Positions 8,203 to 17,880 of a stretch of DNA of 62,791 nucleotides are shown here, piece after piece (within the stretch, counting starts at the first letter, position 1; every line of letters begins with the position of its first letter). The position numbers and the translations under genes are program-made. This stretch comes from Streptomyces oryzae (GTDB lineage: Bacteria > Actinomycetota > Actinomycetes > Streptomycetales > Streptomycetaceae). The DNA lies in assembly GCF_017676365.1 (NCBI RefSeq), contig NZ_JADKMA010000016.1, positions 1 to 62,791 of the forward strand, in the 5' to 3' direction. The notes under the pieces were generated by a model. The model had not been told where the DNA came from. It saw only the letters and a program-made list of their open reading frames with translations, and did not search any database.

Positions 8203-11200
8203 ATGTCATTGGACGAGAAGGCCGGCACGGGCAGCGATCGGCTGTCGCCGCAGAAGCAGGCGCTGCTGGCCAAGCTGACCCGCGGCAGGCGGCAGTCGGG
8301 AGCCTCCGCCGGCGGCATCCCCCGCCGCGACCCCGGCGTGCGGCCGCCGCTGTCCTTCGCACAGCGCAGGCTGTGGTTCCTCGACCAGATGGTGCCCGGC
8401 AGCCCGGCCTACAACGTGGTGATGACCTTCTCCATCAGCGGCCCGCTGCGCCCGGACGTCGTCGGCCGCGCGGTGGACGAGATCGTGCGCAGGCACGAGG
8501 CGCTGCGCACCACGCTGCCCAGCGAGGACGGCGAGCCGTGGCAGCGGGTGGCCGGGACGATGAGCGTGCCGGTGGTCACCCACGATCTGCGGCAGGCCCC
8601 CGACCAGGTGGACGACCGGATCGCCGAGCTGGCCAGGGAGCCGTTCGACCTGGCCGAGGGGCCGCTGCTGCGGGTCGTGCTCTTCCGGCTGGCCGAGGAG
8701 CGGTGGGTGGTCTTCCTCAACGCCCACCACGTGGTCGTCGACGGATGGTCGCTGGGGCTGTTCTGGGAGGAACTGCTCACCCTCTACGACGCCTTCGACG
8801 CGGGACGCCCCTCCCCGTTCAAGGAACTGTCCATCCAGTACCCGGACTTCGCCATCTGGCAGCGGGAGCACCTGGCGGGGGAGCGGCTGGAGAACCAGCT
8901 GTCCTACTGGCGGGAGCGGCTCGCCGGGGTCACCGAGCACCTCGAGTTGCCGTTCGACCGGCCGCGCCCCGCCGTGCAGACCTTCGAAGGGGGCGACGCG
9001 GAGCTGGTCTACCCGGGCCCGCTGCGCGACTCCCTCCAGGAGCTGGCCCGCGAACAGGGCGTCGGCCTGTACACGGTGCTGCTCGCGGCGCTCCAGGCGC
9101 TGCTGCACCGCTACACCGGGCAGGGCGACATCCCGGTGGGCTCGCCGGTCACCAACCGCACCCACACCGACGTCGAGCCGCTGATCGGGTTCTTCGTCAA
9201 CACCCTGGTGCACCGCACCCAGGTCAGCGGCGAGCAGACCTTCGCCGACCTGGTGGCCGAGGTGCAGGAAGGGGCCTCGGGCGCCCAGCGCCACCAGGAG
9301 GTGCCGTTCGAGGCCATCGTCGAGGACCTGCGGCCCGAGCGCTATCTCAGCCAGAACCCGCTGTTCCAGGTGTGCTTCAACTTCCTGCCGGCCCGGCCGC
9401 TGCGCTCCCCGGCCGGGCTGACCGTGGAGCGCATCTCCGGCGTACGCAACGCCACCTCCAAGTTCGACCTGTGGATCAGCATCGTGGACCGGAACGACGA
9501 TCTGCTGGTGGAGGTCGAGTACAACTCGGCGGTGTTCGACCACGCGACCATCGACCGGCTGCTGGCCGCGTACCGCACCCTGCTGGAGGCCGTGGGGCGG
9601 GACGCGAGCACCACCATCGCCCGGCTGCCCGTCATGACGGAGGAGGAGCGCGCGCGGATCGAGAACGAGTGGGGCCCGCGCTCCGAGACCGTCCCCGTGC
9701 CCGCCGAGCTGGCCCACGAGCTGTTCGCCGAGCATGCCAGGCGCACCCCGGACGCGGTGGCGGTACGTCACGAGGGCGCCGGCCTCACCTACCGCGAGCT
9801 CGATGAGCAGTCCAACGCGCTGGCCCACGCCCTCCGGGCCCGGGGCGTGGGGCGCGGCACCCTGGTGGCGCTGGCCACCGAGCGGTCACCGGAGCTGGTC
9901 TCCGGCGTGCTGGGCATCCTCAAGGCGGGCGGCGCCTATGTGCCGGTCGACCCCACCTACCCCGACGAGCGGATCCAGTATCTGCTCGGCGACAGCAAGG
10001 CGGAGATCGTCGTCACCCAGCGGCACCTGGCCGGCCGCTTCGCGGACGGCGGCCCCACGGTGGTGACCGTCGACGGCCATCCGCCCGCCGACGCCCCCGG
10101 GCGGCTGCCCGGCGCCGGGCCGCAGGACCCGGCGTACGTCATCTACACCTCGGGCTCCACCGGAAAGCCCAAGGGCGTGCGGGTCAGCCACGCCAACATC
10201 ACCCGGCTGTTCGCGGCGACCGACCACTGGTTCGGGTTCGGGCCGCAGGACACCTGGGCCCTGTTCCACTCCTTCTGCTTCGACTTCTCGGTCTGGGAAC
10301 TGTGGGGCGCGCTGGCGCACGGTGGCCGCCTGGTCATCGTCCCGCACGCCGTCTCGCGCTCGCCGGAGGACTTCCTGGAGCTGCTGCGCGCCGAGCGGGT
10401 GACCGTGCTCAACCAGACCCCGCTGGCCTTCCGGCACCTGACGGCCGCCGAGGAGACCGCGCCGCCGGGAGAGCTGTCCCTGCGTCTGGTGATCTTCGGA
10501 GGTGAGGCGCTGGACGTGGCCGGCCTGCGTCCTTGGTTCGACCGGCACGGCGATCAGCGTCCCAGGCTGGTCAACATGTACGGCATCACGGAGACGACGG
10601 TGCACGTCACCTACCGGGAGATCACCCGGGCCGATGTGGAGAGGGTGTCGCCCGGCTCGCCGATCGGCCGCCCCCTGCCCGACCTGTCGGTGCGGGTGCT
10701 CGACGGCTACGGCGAGCTCAGCCCGATCGGGGTGCGCGGCGAACTGCACGTCGGCGGGGCCGGGGTGGCGGACGGCTATGTGGACCGGCCGGAGCTGACC
10801 GCCGAGCGGTTCGCCGAAGGCCCGGACGGGCGCGAGTACCGCTCCGGCGACCTGGTGCGCTGGCTGCCCGCCGGAGAGCTGGAGTATCTCGGCCGGGCCG
10901 ATCAGCAGGTCAAGGTCCGCGGCCACCGTGTCGAACTGGGCGAGGTCTCGGCGGCTTTGACCGCGCACCCCGAGGTGCGCGAAGCCTTCGTGCTGCCCGA
11001 GGACGACGGCAGCAGGCTCGTCGCCTACGTCATCCCGGAGACCGGGGCGACCGGGGCGGCCGGGGAGCAGGACGAAGGCCGGGGCGAGGAGTGGCGCGGC
11101 GTCTTCGACCGTGTCTACAGCGAAGGCCCCGCCCTCGAACCCGACTTCGACATCCGGGGCTGGGACAGCAGCTACACCGGTGAACCGCTCTCCCCGATGG

Positions 11201-14148
11201 ACATGTGGGAGTGGGTGGGCGCCACCGTGGACCGGGTGCTGGAACTTGGACCCCGCCGGGTGCTGGAGATCGGCTGCGGCACCGGCCTGCTGCTGTCCCG
11301 CATCGCCCCGCACTGCGCCGAATATCACGGCACCGACATGTCCGCCACCGCCGTGCGGCAGTTGCGCGAGACGGTGGTCTCCCCGCGGCCCGACCTGTCC
11401 GGGGTCCAGCTGCACGTGCTGCCCGCGCACGACTTCAGCGCCTTCGAGCCGGGACAGTTCGACACCGTCGTGATCAACTCCGTGGTGCAGTACTTCCCCG
11501 ACCCGGAGTATCTGCGCCAGGTGATCGCCGGCGCCCTGCGGGTCGTCGCCGACGGCGGCGCGGTGTTCATCGGCGACGTACGCGCGCTCCAGGTGTTCGA
11601 CACCTTCCACGCCGACGTGGAGCTGCGCCGCGGCGAGTCCGCACCCAGTGCGGCCCAGGCGCGGAGCCGGATCCGGCACGCCGCAGCACGCGACCGCGAA
11701 CTCGTGCTGGACCCGGCCTTCTTCGAGCTGCTGCGCCGCGAACACACCAGGATCAGCCGGGTCGAGACCCAGCTGCGGCGCGGCGAGCGCGACACCGAGA
11801 TGAACCGCTACCGCTACGACGCCGTACTGCACACCGGCACCCCGGTCGAGCAGCGGGTGCCGGGCACCGCGCTCGACTGGACGGCGGGTGAGACCACTCC
11901 GGACGAGGTCGAGAGCCTGATCCGTACCCGCGACCCGGAGGCGGTTGTGGTCCGCGGTGTGCCCAACGCACGCCTCGCCGACGTCGTTCAGGCGCTGGCC
12001 GAGCTCGACCGGGCGGACGACGGGGCACCCGCGCCGGCACTGCCGACCACGCCGGCCCCGCAGCACGGCGACGCCGTGCACCCGGAGCGCTGGTGGCAGC
12101 TGGCGCGGCGGCTGGGCCGTACGGCCACCCTCTCCTGGACCCCGGGCGCCGCGGACGGCCGCTACACGGTGCTGCTCGCCACCCCCGGCACCCGCGAGCG
12201 GTGGATCGCGGACCGCGTGGACGAGAGCGTACGCGCCGAGGACACCTCGACGGACCCGGCGTTCGCGAACACCGCCGCCGCGCTGATGCCGCAGCTGCGT
12301 GCCCACCTGAAGGACCGGCTGCCCGACTACATGGTGCCCTCGTCCTTCGTGCCGCTGACCCGGTTCCCGATCAACGCCAACGGCAAGCTCGACCGGGCCG
12401 CCCTCCCGGCCGCGCTGCCCGAGCCCACGGACGGCACCGAGGGTGCGGCGGAACCGGTCACGGAGACCGAACGCGCCCTCGCCGAGATCTGGGAAGAGGT
12501 GCTCGGCACCGGGCGGGTCGGCACCGGCAGCAACTTCTTCCAGTTGGGCGGCGACTCGATCCACACCATTCGCGTCGTCACGGCCGCCCGCAAGCGCGGT
12601 ATCGAACTCACCCCGCAGATGATCTTCCAGCACGGCACCCTGAGCGAACTCGCCGCCGCCGCCTCGGCCACGGACGGCCCTGCCGGGGCCGGGGAGAGCG
12701 AGGAGGTGACCGGCGACATCATCGCCCGGCTGCGCGCGGATCCCGGCGTCGAAGACGTGTATCCGCTGGCACCTTTCCAGCTCTGGGCGCTGCGCACCAT
12801 GGTCGCCAACCCCGCCCCGGGCGCCTTCCAGGTGCACAGACTCACCGCCATGCCGCGCGGGCTGGTGAACCCGGAGGTGTTCCGCGCCGCGGCGACCGAG
12901 CTGGCCCGCGCATATGAGGTGCTGCGCACCTCGTTCGTGTGGGAGGGCCTCGAGGAGCCGGTGCAGGTCGTGCACCGCGAACCGGCGGTCGAGTTCGAGT
13001 TCGCCGACTGGCGCGCCTACTCGCCCAGTGAGCAGGACGCCGCGCTGGAACGTCACCTGGCGGCCGACCGGGAACGCGGCGTCGATCCGGCAGCGCCCGC
13101 GGGACTGCGCTACTTCGTCGCCGACGTGGACGACAGCCACTGCCTGATGGTGGCCAGCCTCAGCTATCTGTGCCTCGACGGCTGGTCGTTCAACGTCATC
13201 GCCCAGCAGTTCGACGCCGTGATCGCCGACCTGATGGCGGGCCGCACCCCGCGGCCCGAGACCGGGCTGCGGTTCCGCGACTTCATCGCCGAGATCGGCA
13301 AGCGGGACCGGCAGGCCGAGGCGGACTACTGGCGCCGGGCGCTGGCCGGTCTGCGCGAGCCCGTGCAGCTCGCCCGCAACGTCCCGGGCAATCGGGTGGG
13401 TGACGGCGACGGCTTCGGCAGGCAATGGCTCAGCCTCCCCGACGACCTGGCGGCCGGGCTGCGCCGGCTGGTGCGGGAGCAGGGCGTCACGCTCAACACC
13501 CTCTTCCAGGCGGGCTGGGCGCTGACCGTCGCGGCCTTCACCGGCGACGGAGAGCGAGCCGACGTGGCGCACGGGATGCTGATGACCGGCCGCTCGTCCG
13601 GCCTGGAGGGCAGCGACGCGATGGTGGGGCCCACGCTCAACATCCTGCCGCTGCGCACCGAGGTCGAATCGAACGAGCCGGTTCCACGGTTCCTGCGCCG
13701 GGTCATGGCCGAGATCGCGGAGGTCGGCGCTCACGAGCACACGGTGCTCGACGAGGCACTGTCGTACGGCGAACTGCCGCCTGGGCGGCTTCCCTGCGAG
13801 AGCTACCTGGTGTTCCAGAACGTCGGCGTCGAGACCTCCGAGCGGTTCCCCCCGGGCTATTACGTCTCCCGCATGGGCTTCCCGCTGCGGGTCGACGTCT
13901 TCCCCACCAGCACCATGACCGTGCACATGTCCTACTACCGGGACCTGTTCACGGACGAGGCCATCGGCTTCCTCCTCGGCGCCTACCCGGCGGTCATGCG
14001 GGCCCTGCTCGAGGCGGGCGACGGGCCGGTGCGCGAGCTGCTGGCCGCCGCACGCCGGGCCACCGCACCCGCAGGCCCGGTGTCCGGGTTCCGGGAGGGA
14101 CAGTTCGTGGTCAAGGACATCCTCGCGCTGGCCGGGGGTGAACAGTGA
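8203..14148 (+). CDS. NRPS: C-A(Thr)-NMT-PCP-C*
   Basis: This 1981-residue synthetase carries one complete module plus a terminal C-like domain. The first C domain has an intact HHVVVDG near 174. The A domain has YTSGSTGKPKG. Aligning it with GrsA gives the specificity residues D-F-W-N-I-G-M-V-H-K, which is the published threonine code. An N-methyltransferase (VLEIGCGTG near 1023) is inserted before the A10 motif NGKLDR. The PCP Ser is in LGGDSI near 1452. The last 480 residues form a second C-type domain where the catalytic HH pair is replaced (SYLCLDGWS near 1653). No thioesterase is present, so this domain probably releases or cyclises an N-methyl-threonyl polyketide. AGAAGGAG precedes the ATG. 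The TGA overlaps the GTG of the next gene. Confidence 0.93.
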   Translation: MSLDEKAGTGSDRLSPQKQALLAKLTRGRRQSGASAGGIPRRDPGVRPPLSFAQRRLWFLDQMVPGSPAYNVVMTFSISGPLRPDVVGRAVDEIVRRHEALRTTLPSEDGEPWQRVAGTMSVPVVTHDLRQAPDQVDDRIAELAREPFDLAEGPLLRVVLFRLAEERWVVFLNAHHVVVDGWSLGLFWEELLTLYDAFDAGRPSPFKELSIQYPDFAIWQREHLAGERLENQLSYWRERLAGVTEHLELPFDRPRPAVQTFEGGDAELVYPGPLRDSLQELAREQGVGLYTVLLAALQALLHRYTGQGDIPVGSPVTNRTHTDVEPLIGFFVNTLVHRTQVSGEQTFADLVAEVQEGASGAQRHQEVPFEAIVEDLRPERYLSQNPLFQVCFNFLPARPLRSPAGLTVERISGVRNATSKFDLWISIVDRNDDLLVEVEYNSAVFDHATIDRLLAAYRTLLEAVGRDASTTIARLPVMTEEERARIENEWGPRSETVPVPAELAHELFAEHARRTPDAVAVRHEGAGLTYRELDEQSNALAHALRARGVGRGTLVALATERSPELVSGVLGILKAGGAYVPVDPTYPDERIQYLLGDSKAEIVVTQRHLAGRFADGGPTVVTVDGHPPADAPGRLPGAGPQDPAYVIYTSGSTGKPKGVRVSHANITRLFAATDHWFGFGPQDTWALFHSFCFDFSVWELWGALAHGGRLVIVPHAVSRSPEDFLELLRAERVTVLNQTPLAFRHLTAAEETAPPGELSLRLVIFGGEALDVAGLRPWFDRHGDQRPRLVNMYGITETTVHVTYREITRADVERVSPGSPIGRPLPDLSVRVLDGYGELSPIGVRGELHVGGAGVADGYVDRPELTAERFAEGPDGREYRSGDLVRWLPAGELEYLGRADQQVKVRGHRVELGEVSAALTAHPEVREAFVLPEDDGSRLVAYVIPETGATGAAGEQDEGRGEEWRGVFDRVYSEGPALEPDFDIRGWDSSYTGEPLSPMDMWEWVGATVDRVLELGPRRVLEIGCGTGLLLSRIAPHCAEYHGTDMSATAVRQLRETVVSPRPDLSGVQLHVLPAHDFSAFEPGQFDTVVINSVVQYFPDPEYLRQVIAGALRVVADGGAVFIGDVRALQVFDTFHADVELRRGESAPSAAQARSRIRHAAARDRELVLDPAFFELLRREHTRISRVETQLRRGERDTEMNRYRYDAVLHTGTPVEQRVPGTALDWTAGETTPDEVESLIRTRDPEAVVVRGVPNARLADVVQALAELDRADDGAPAPALPTTPAPQHGDAVHPERWWQLARRLGRTATLSWTPGAADGRYTVLLATPGTRERWIADRVDESVRAEDTSTDPAFANTAAALMPQLRAHLKDRLPDYMVPSSFVPLTRFPINANGKLDRAALPAALPEPTDGTEGAAEPVTETERALAEIWEEVLGTGRVGTGSNFFQLGGDSIHTIRVVTAARKRGIELTPQMIFQHGTLSELAAAASATDGPAGAGESEEVTGDIIARLRADPGVEDVYPLAPFQLWALRTMVANPAPGAFQVHRLTAMPRGLVNPEVFRAAATELARAYEVLRTSFVWEGLEEPVQVVHREPAVEFEFADWRAYSPSEQDAALERHLAADRERGVDPAAPAGLRYFVADVDDSHCLMVASLSYLCLDGWSFNVIAQQFDAVIADLMAGRTPRPETGLRFRDFIAEIGKRDRQAEADYWRRALAGLREPVQLARNVPGNRVGDGDGFGRQWLSLPDDLAAGLRRLVREQGVTLNTLFQAGWALTVAAFTGDGERADVAHGMLMTGRSSGLEGSDAMVGPTLNILPLRTEVESNEPVPRFLRRVMAEIAEVGAHEHTVLDEALSYGELPPGRLPCESYLVFQNVGVETSERFPPGYYVSRMGFPLRVDVFPTSTMTVHMSYYRDLFTDEAIGFLLGAYPAVMRALLEAGDGPVRELLAAARRATAPAGPVSGFREGQFVVKDILALAGGEQ

Positions 14149-17100
14149 GCACCCCGACCGTCTTCATGTTCTCCGGACAGGGCTCCCAGCACTTCCGGAT
14201 GGGCGAGACGCTCTACCACCAGGAGCCCGTCTTCCGGGCCGAGCTGGAGCGGCTCGACACCATGGTCGCCGAGCTGCTGGGCCAGTCGGTGGTGGCGCGG
14301 CTCTACCGCGGGGGCCGGGTGGGCGAACCGTTCGTCGACACCCTGGTCACCCACCCGGCGATCGTGATGATCGAGCTGGCGGCGGTCGAACTGCTGCGCG
14401 CGGACGGCATCGTGCCCGACCTGCTGCTCGGGTCGAGCCTCGGCGAGTTCACCTCGGCGGCGGTCTCCGGGGTGCTCACCGTCCCCGAGTGCCTGAGGCT
14501 TGTCGTCGCACAGGCCAGGGCGCTGGAGGGACTGCCGCCCGGCGGGATGCTCGCGGTGCTCGCCGACCCCGGGCTGCACCAGCGGATGCCCGTGCTGCGG
14601 GACCACACCGACCTGGCGGCCCGCAACGGACCCGAGCACTTCGTGCTCTCCGGCGCTGAGGACGCGCTGATGGCGGCCGAAGCGGCGCTGCGCGAGGCGG
14701 AGGTGCCCTGCCAGCGCGTCGCGGTCGAGTACGCCTTCCACTCGCGGCTGCTGGACGACCGCCGTACGGCCTGCCGCGAACTGCTCGACGGCCTTCAGCT
14801 GCGCCGGCCGCGGATCCCGCTCGTCTCGTGCGCGACCGGCGAGCGGGTGGCCCACCCGACCCCGGAGCACTACTGGCAGGTGGTGTCCGGGCCGATCGAG
14901 TTCGAGCGCGCGGTCCGGGGCCTGGAGCGGACCGGCCCGCACCGCTACCTCGACCTGGGCCCCTCCGGCACCCTGCACAACCTGACCGCCGCGCTGCTTG
15001 GGCCGGCACGGGGCCGGTCGTACCCGCTGCTGAGCATGTTCGGGCACGACGGCCAGCTGCTGGAGAAGGTACGCGAGACGTTCCGGCCCGCCCCGGCGAC
15101 CGAACCCGCGCCGACGGCCGCGTCTTCCCTCTCTTCACCGGCTTCCGCGTCTTCACCGGCTTCCCCGTCTTCCTCGTCCTCCCCCTCTTCCCCGTCGGCG
15201 GAAGGAGCTCCGATGAAGGTCATGAAGGTCTACGGCTTCCCGGGCCAGGGCTCTCAGTCCCAGGGCATGGGCGCCGAGCTGTTCGACCGGTTCCCCGCCG
15301 AGGTCGCCGCCGCCGACGCCGTTCTCGGCTACTCCGTCCGCGAGCTGTGCGAGCACAATCCGCAGGGACGGCTCAGGCAGACCGAGTACACCCAGCCCGC
15401 CCTCTACACCGTCTCCGCGCTGTCCTATCTGGCCCGGCTGGCGGAGGACCCCGTCGAGCCCGACTATCTCGTCGGGCACAGCCTGGGCGAGTACGCGGCC
15501 CTGTTCGCCGCCGGTGTCTTCGACTTCGAGACGGGGCTGCGCCTCGTCGCCCGCCGCGGAGAGCTGATGGGGCAGGTCGCCACCGGCTCGATGGCCGCCG
15601 TCGTCGGCTGCGACCTGGCCACCGTCGAGTCGATGATCGCGGGCATCGACGACGTGTACATCGCCAACATCAACGCGGCCGACCAGATCGTGCTGGCCGG
15701 CACCGACAGCGGCCTGGACGCCGTCAAGCCGCCGGCCGAGGCGGCGGGTGCCCGTTACGGCAGGCTGCGGGTGGGCGGGGCGCTGCACTCCCCGTTCGTC
15801 TCCCCGGCCGCCGAGGAGTTCGGCCGCTTCCTGCGGACACTGCCGCTGGCCGAACCCCGGATCCCGGTCCTGGCCAACTACGACGCCCGGCCGCACGACG
15901 CCGAGGGCCTGGTGCACCGCCTCACCCGGCAGATGGACAGCCCCGTCCGCTGGCTCGACTCCGTGCGGTATCTGCTGGACCGCGGCGACTTCGAGTTCAC
16001 CGAACTGGGCCCGGGCCGGGTGCTCCGCAACCTCGTGGCCAAGATCAGGAAACAGGCGGAATCGGACGCGGGTGCGCCTTCGGAGCCCGAGCGGGCGGGC
16101 GTGGCTGCTGGCGCCGGGCCGGTGGGCCTGGGGCCGGTTGCCGCTTCGGCGGGTGCGTCGGCGCCCGAACCTGCGGTCCAGGCCCGGGTTTCCGAGCCGG
16201 TGGGTGCGGCTCCGTCCCCCGAGCCGGTGGTCGCGGCTCCGGCCACTGAGCAGGTGGGCGCGCCTTCGGCCCTCGCCCCGGCACAGGCTGCCCCGGCGTC
16301 CGGGTCGCAGGTCATGACAGCGGTTGCCGCCCCGGCGGGTGGGGTGCCGGTTGCTGCCCCGGCGGGAGCGGTGGCGGCTCCCGAATCGACGGGCGCGGCC
16401 CGGGACTTCGAGCCGGTGATCGCGGCCCCCGTCCCCGAACCGGCGAGCCCGGCCCGGGACTCCGGGCCGGTGGCTACGGCATCGGCGCCGCATTCCGCGA
16501 GTGACGGGCCCGCGGCCGTACCGGGCGGTGCCGGTGGCTGGTCGGCACCGGCGGACGAGGGAGGCGCGGAGCTGCCCGACATCGGCGCGGCCTCGTTCCG
16601 GGAGCGCTACGGCCTGCGGCACGCGTGCCTCGCCGGGTCGATGTACGGCGGCGTATCGGGGCTGGAACTGCTGTCCCGGCTGGCCAAGGCCGGGGGGATG
16701 GGGTTCTACGGTGCGGGCGGCCTCACCCTGGCCGAGGTGGAGACCGGGCTCGGCAAGGTCGTGGCGGAGCTGGGCCGGGACAATCCGTTCGGGGCCGCGC
16801 TTCCCTACTGCCAGTCGGACCCGGAGTCGGAGCTGGCCCTCGCGGATCTGTATCTGCGCCTGGGAGTGCGGGCCGTCGAGGCGTCCGGCCATCTGGAGAT
16901 CACCCCCGCGCTGGTGAAGTTCCGGCTCAAGGGCGGCTCGGTGCTGGCGAAGGTCAACCGTGCTGATCTGGCGGAGCAGCTGCTCACGCCCGCTCCGGCC
17001 GACCTGGTGCGCCACCTGCGCGACCACGGTCACCTCAGCGCCGAGGAGGCGGCCCGGGCGGGGGCCACACCGGTGGCCACGGACGTGGTGGTGGAGGCCG

Positions 17101-17831
17101 GCTCGGGATGGCTGAGCAGCCCGGCGACCGTGGCCACTGTGCTGCCGTCGGTCCTGCGGCTGCGCGACCGGCTGGTCACCGGTACCGAACGGGTGCACGT
17201 GGGCGCTGCGGGCGGTATCGGCACCCCCGAGGCCGCCGCCGCCGCGCTGTTCATGGGCGCCGAGTTCCTGCTGACGGGCTCGATCAACCAGTGCACCGTC
17301 GAAGCGGCCACCAGCCCGCAGGTCAAGGACATCCTGGCGAGCCTGTCCGTGCACGACGTCGACAGTGCGCCCTGGCCGGAGATGTTCGAAATGGGGGTGC
17401 AGAACACCGTCGTCCGCAAGGGCCTGTTCTACCCGGCCAAGGCGACCAAACTGCACGAACTGTGGCGGGCGCACGACCGCTTCCAGGACCTGGACCCCGC
17501 GGTCCGCGACGAGATCGAACAGCGCTATCTGCGCCGCCCGTTCGCGGACGTGCTCGCCGAGGTGGGGGAGAGTGGCAGCCCCAAGCAGGACATGGCCGCC
17601 GTCTTCCGTACGTATCTGACCCAGGGGCTGGCCCTGGCCCGCGACGGCGACGCCGGCCGCAAGGTGGACTACCACATCCCGTGCGGCCCCGCGATGGGCG
17701 CCTTCAACGACTGGGTGCGAGGTACCGCGCTCGAGCCCTGGCAGCGCCGCAACGTCGATACGATCACCGAACAACTGCTCAGCGGTGCCGCGAAGTTGCT
17801 CGACGAACGAGGGCGCGGTCTCGTCCGCTGA
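14145..17831 (+). CDS. Discrete AT-AT-ER protein (acyl hydrolase-AT-PfaD ER)
   Basis: This 1228-residue protein supplies trans functions to AT-less modules. Domain 1 (1-330) has GSSLGEF with Ser98, the variant typical of PedC/AH-type proofreading acyl hydrolases. Domain 2 (about 357-640) has GQGSQ, GHSLGEY with Ser near 446 and GALHSPF; it is expected to load malonyl units. A long Pro/Ala/Glu linker leads to domain 3 (about 810-1228), a PfaD-like flavin enoylreductase with GGIGTPEAAAAALFMGAEF. The same order occurs in other trans-AT clusters. The start GTG overlaps the NRPS stop (GTGA), so translation is coupled. An in-frame ATG at 15213 with its own Shine-Dalgarno could also start the AT2-ER part separately. 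Confidence 0.93.
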   Translation: MSTPTVFMFSGQGSQHFRMGETLYHQEPVFRAELERLDTMVAELLGQSVVARLYRGGRVGEPFVDTLVTHPAIVMIELAAVELLRADGIVPDLLLGSSLGEFTSAAVSGVLTVPECLRLVVAQARALEGLPPGGMLAVLADPGLHQRMPVLRDHTDLAARNGPEHFVLSGAEDALMAAEAALREAEVPCQRVAVEYAFHSRLLDDRRTACRELLDGLQLRRPRIPLVSCATGERVAHPTPEHYWQVVSGPIEFERAVRGLERTGPHRYLDLGPSGTLHNLTAALLGPARGRSYPLLSMFGHDGQLLEKVRETFRPAPATEPAPTAASSLSSPASASSPASPSSSSSPSSPSAEGAPMKVMKVYGFPGQGSQSQGMGAELFDRFPAEVAAADAVLGYSVRELCEHNPQGRLRQTEYTQPALYTVSALSYLARLAEDPVEPDYLVGHSLGEYAALFAAGVFDFETGLRLVARRGELMGQVATGSMAAVVGCDLATVESMIAGIDDVYIANINAADQIVLAGTDSGLDAVKPPAEAAGARYGRLRVGGALHSPFVSPAAEEFGRFLRTLPLAEPRIPVLANYDARPHDAEGLVHRLTRQMDSPVRWLDSVRYLLDRGDFEFTELGPGRVLRNLVAKIRKQAESDAGAPSEPERAGVAAGAGPVGLGPVAASAGASAPEPAVQARVSEPVGAAPSPEPVVAAPATEQVGAPSALAPAQAAPASGSQVMTAVAAPAGGVPVAAPAGAVAAPESTGAARDFEPVIAAPVPEPASPARDSGPVATASAPHSASDGPAAVPGGAGGWSAPADEGGAELPDIGAASFRERYGLRHACLAGSMYGGVSGLELLSRLAKAGGMGFYGAGGLTLAEVETGLGKVVAELGRDNPFGAALPYCQSDPESELALADLYLRLGVRAVEASGHLEITPALVKFRLKGGSVLAKVNRADLAEQLLTPAPADLVRHLRDHGHLSAEEAARAGATPVATDVVVEAGSGWLSSPATVATVLPSVLRLRDRLVTGTERVHVGAAGGIGTPEAAAAALFMGAEFLLTGSINQCTVEAATSPQVKDILASLSVHDVDSAPWPEMFEMGVQNTVVRKGLFYPAKATKLHELWRAHDRFQDLDPAVRDEIEQRYLRRPFADVLAEVGESGSPKQDMAAVFRTYLTQGLALARDGDAGRKVDYHIPCGPAMGAFNDWVRGTALEPWQRRNVDTITEQLLSGAAKLLDERGRGLVR
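15202..15215 (+). promoter_or_regulatory. Internal Shine-Dalgarno and in-frame ATG before AT2
   Basis: Inside the AT-AT-ER gene, GAAGGAG (about 15201-15207) sits six bases before an ATG at 15213. The ATG is in frame and begins MKVMKVYGFPGQGSQ, exactly where a free-standing AT would start. The preceding Ser/Pro-rich linker is coded by a C/T-rich run. The site looks like the relic, or a still working start, of a gene that was once separate. Confidence 0.6.
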
Positions 17832-17880
17832 CCGGCGGCGGTCCTGGCGCGGCGTTCAGTTCTCCCGGAGGTTTCACCCA

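Noticed and set aside
9886..13926. 1346-codon open frame on the minus strand
   Set aside because: It is the mirror of the NRPS gene in GC-rich DNA: no family, His/Gly/Arg-rich shadow composition, and no ribosome site.
15153..17774. 873-codon minus-strand frame
   Set aside because: Shadow of the AT-AT-ER gene; no recognisable domain.
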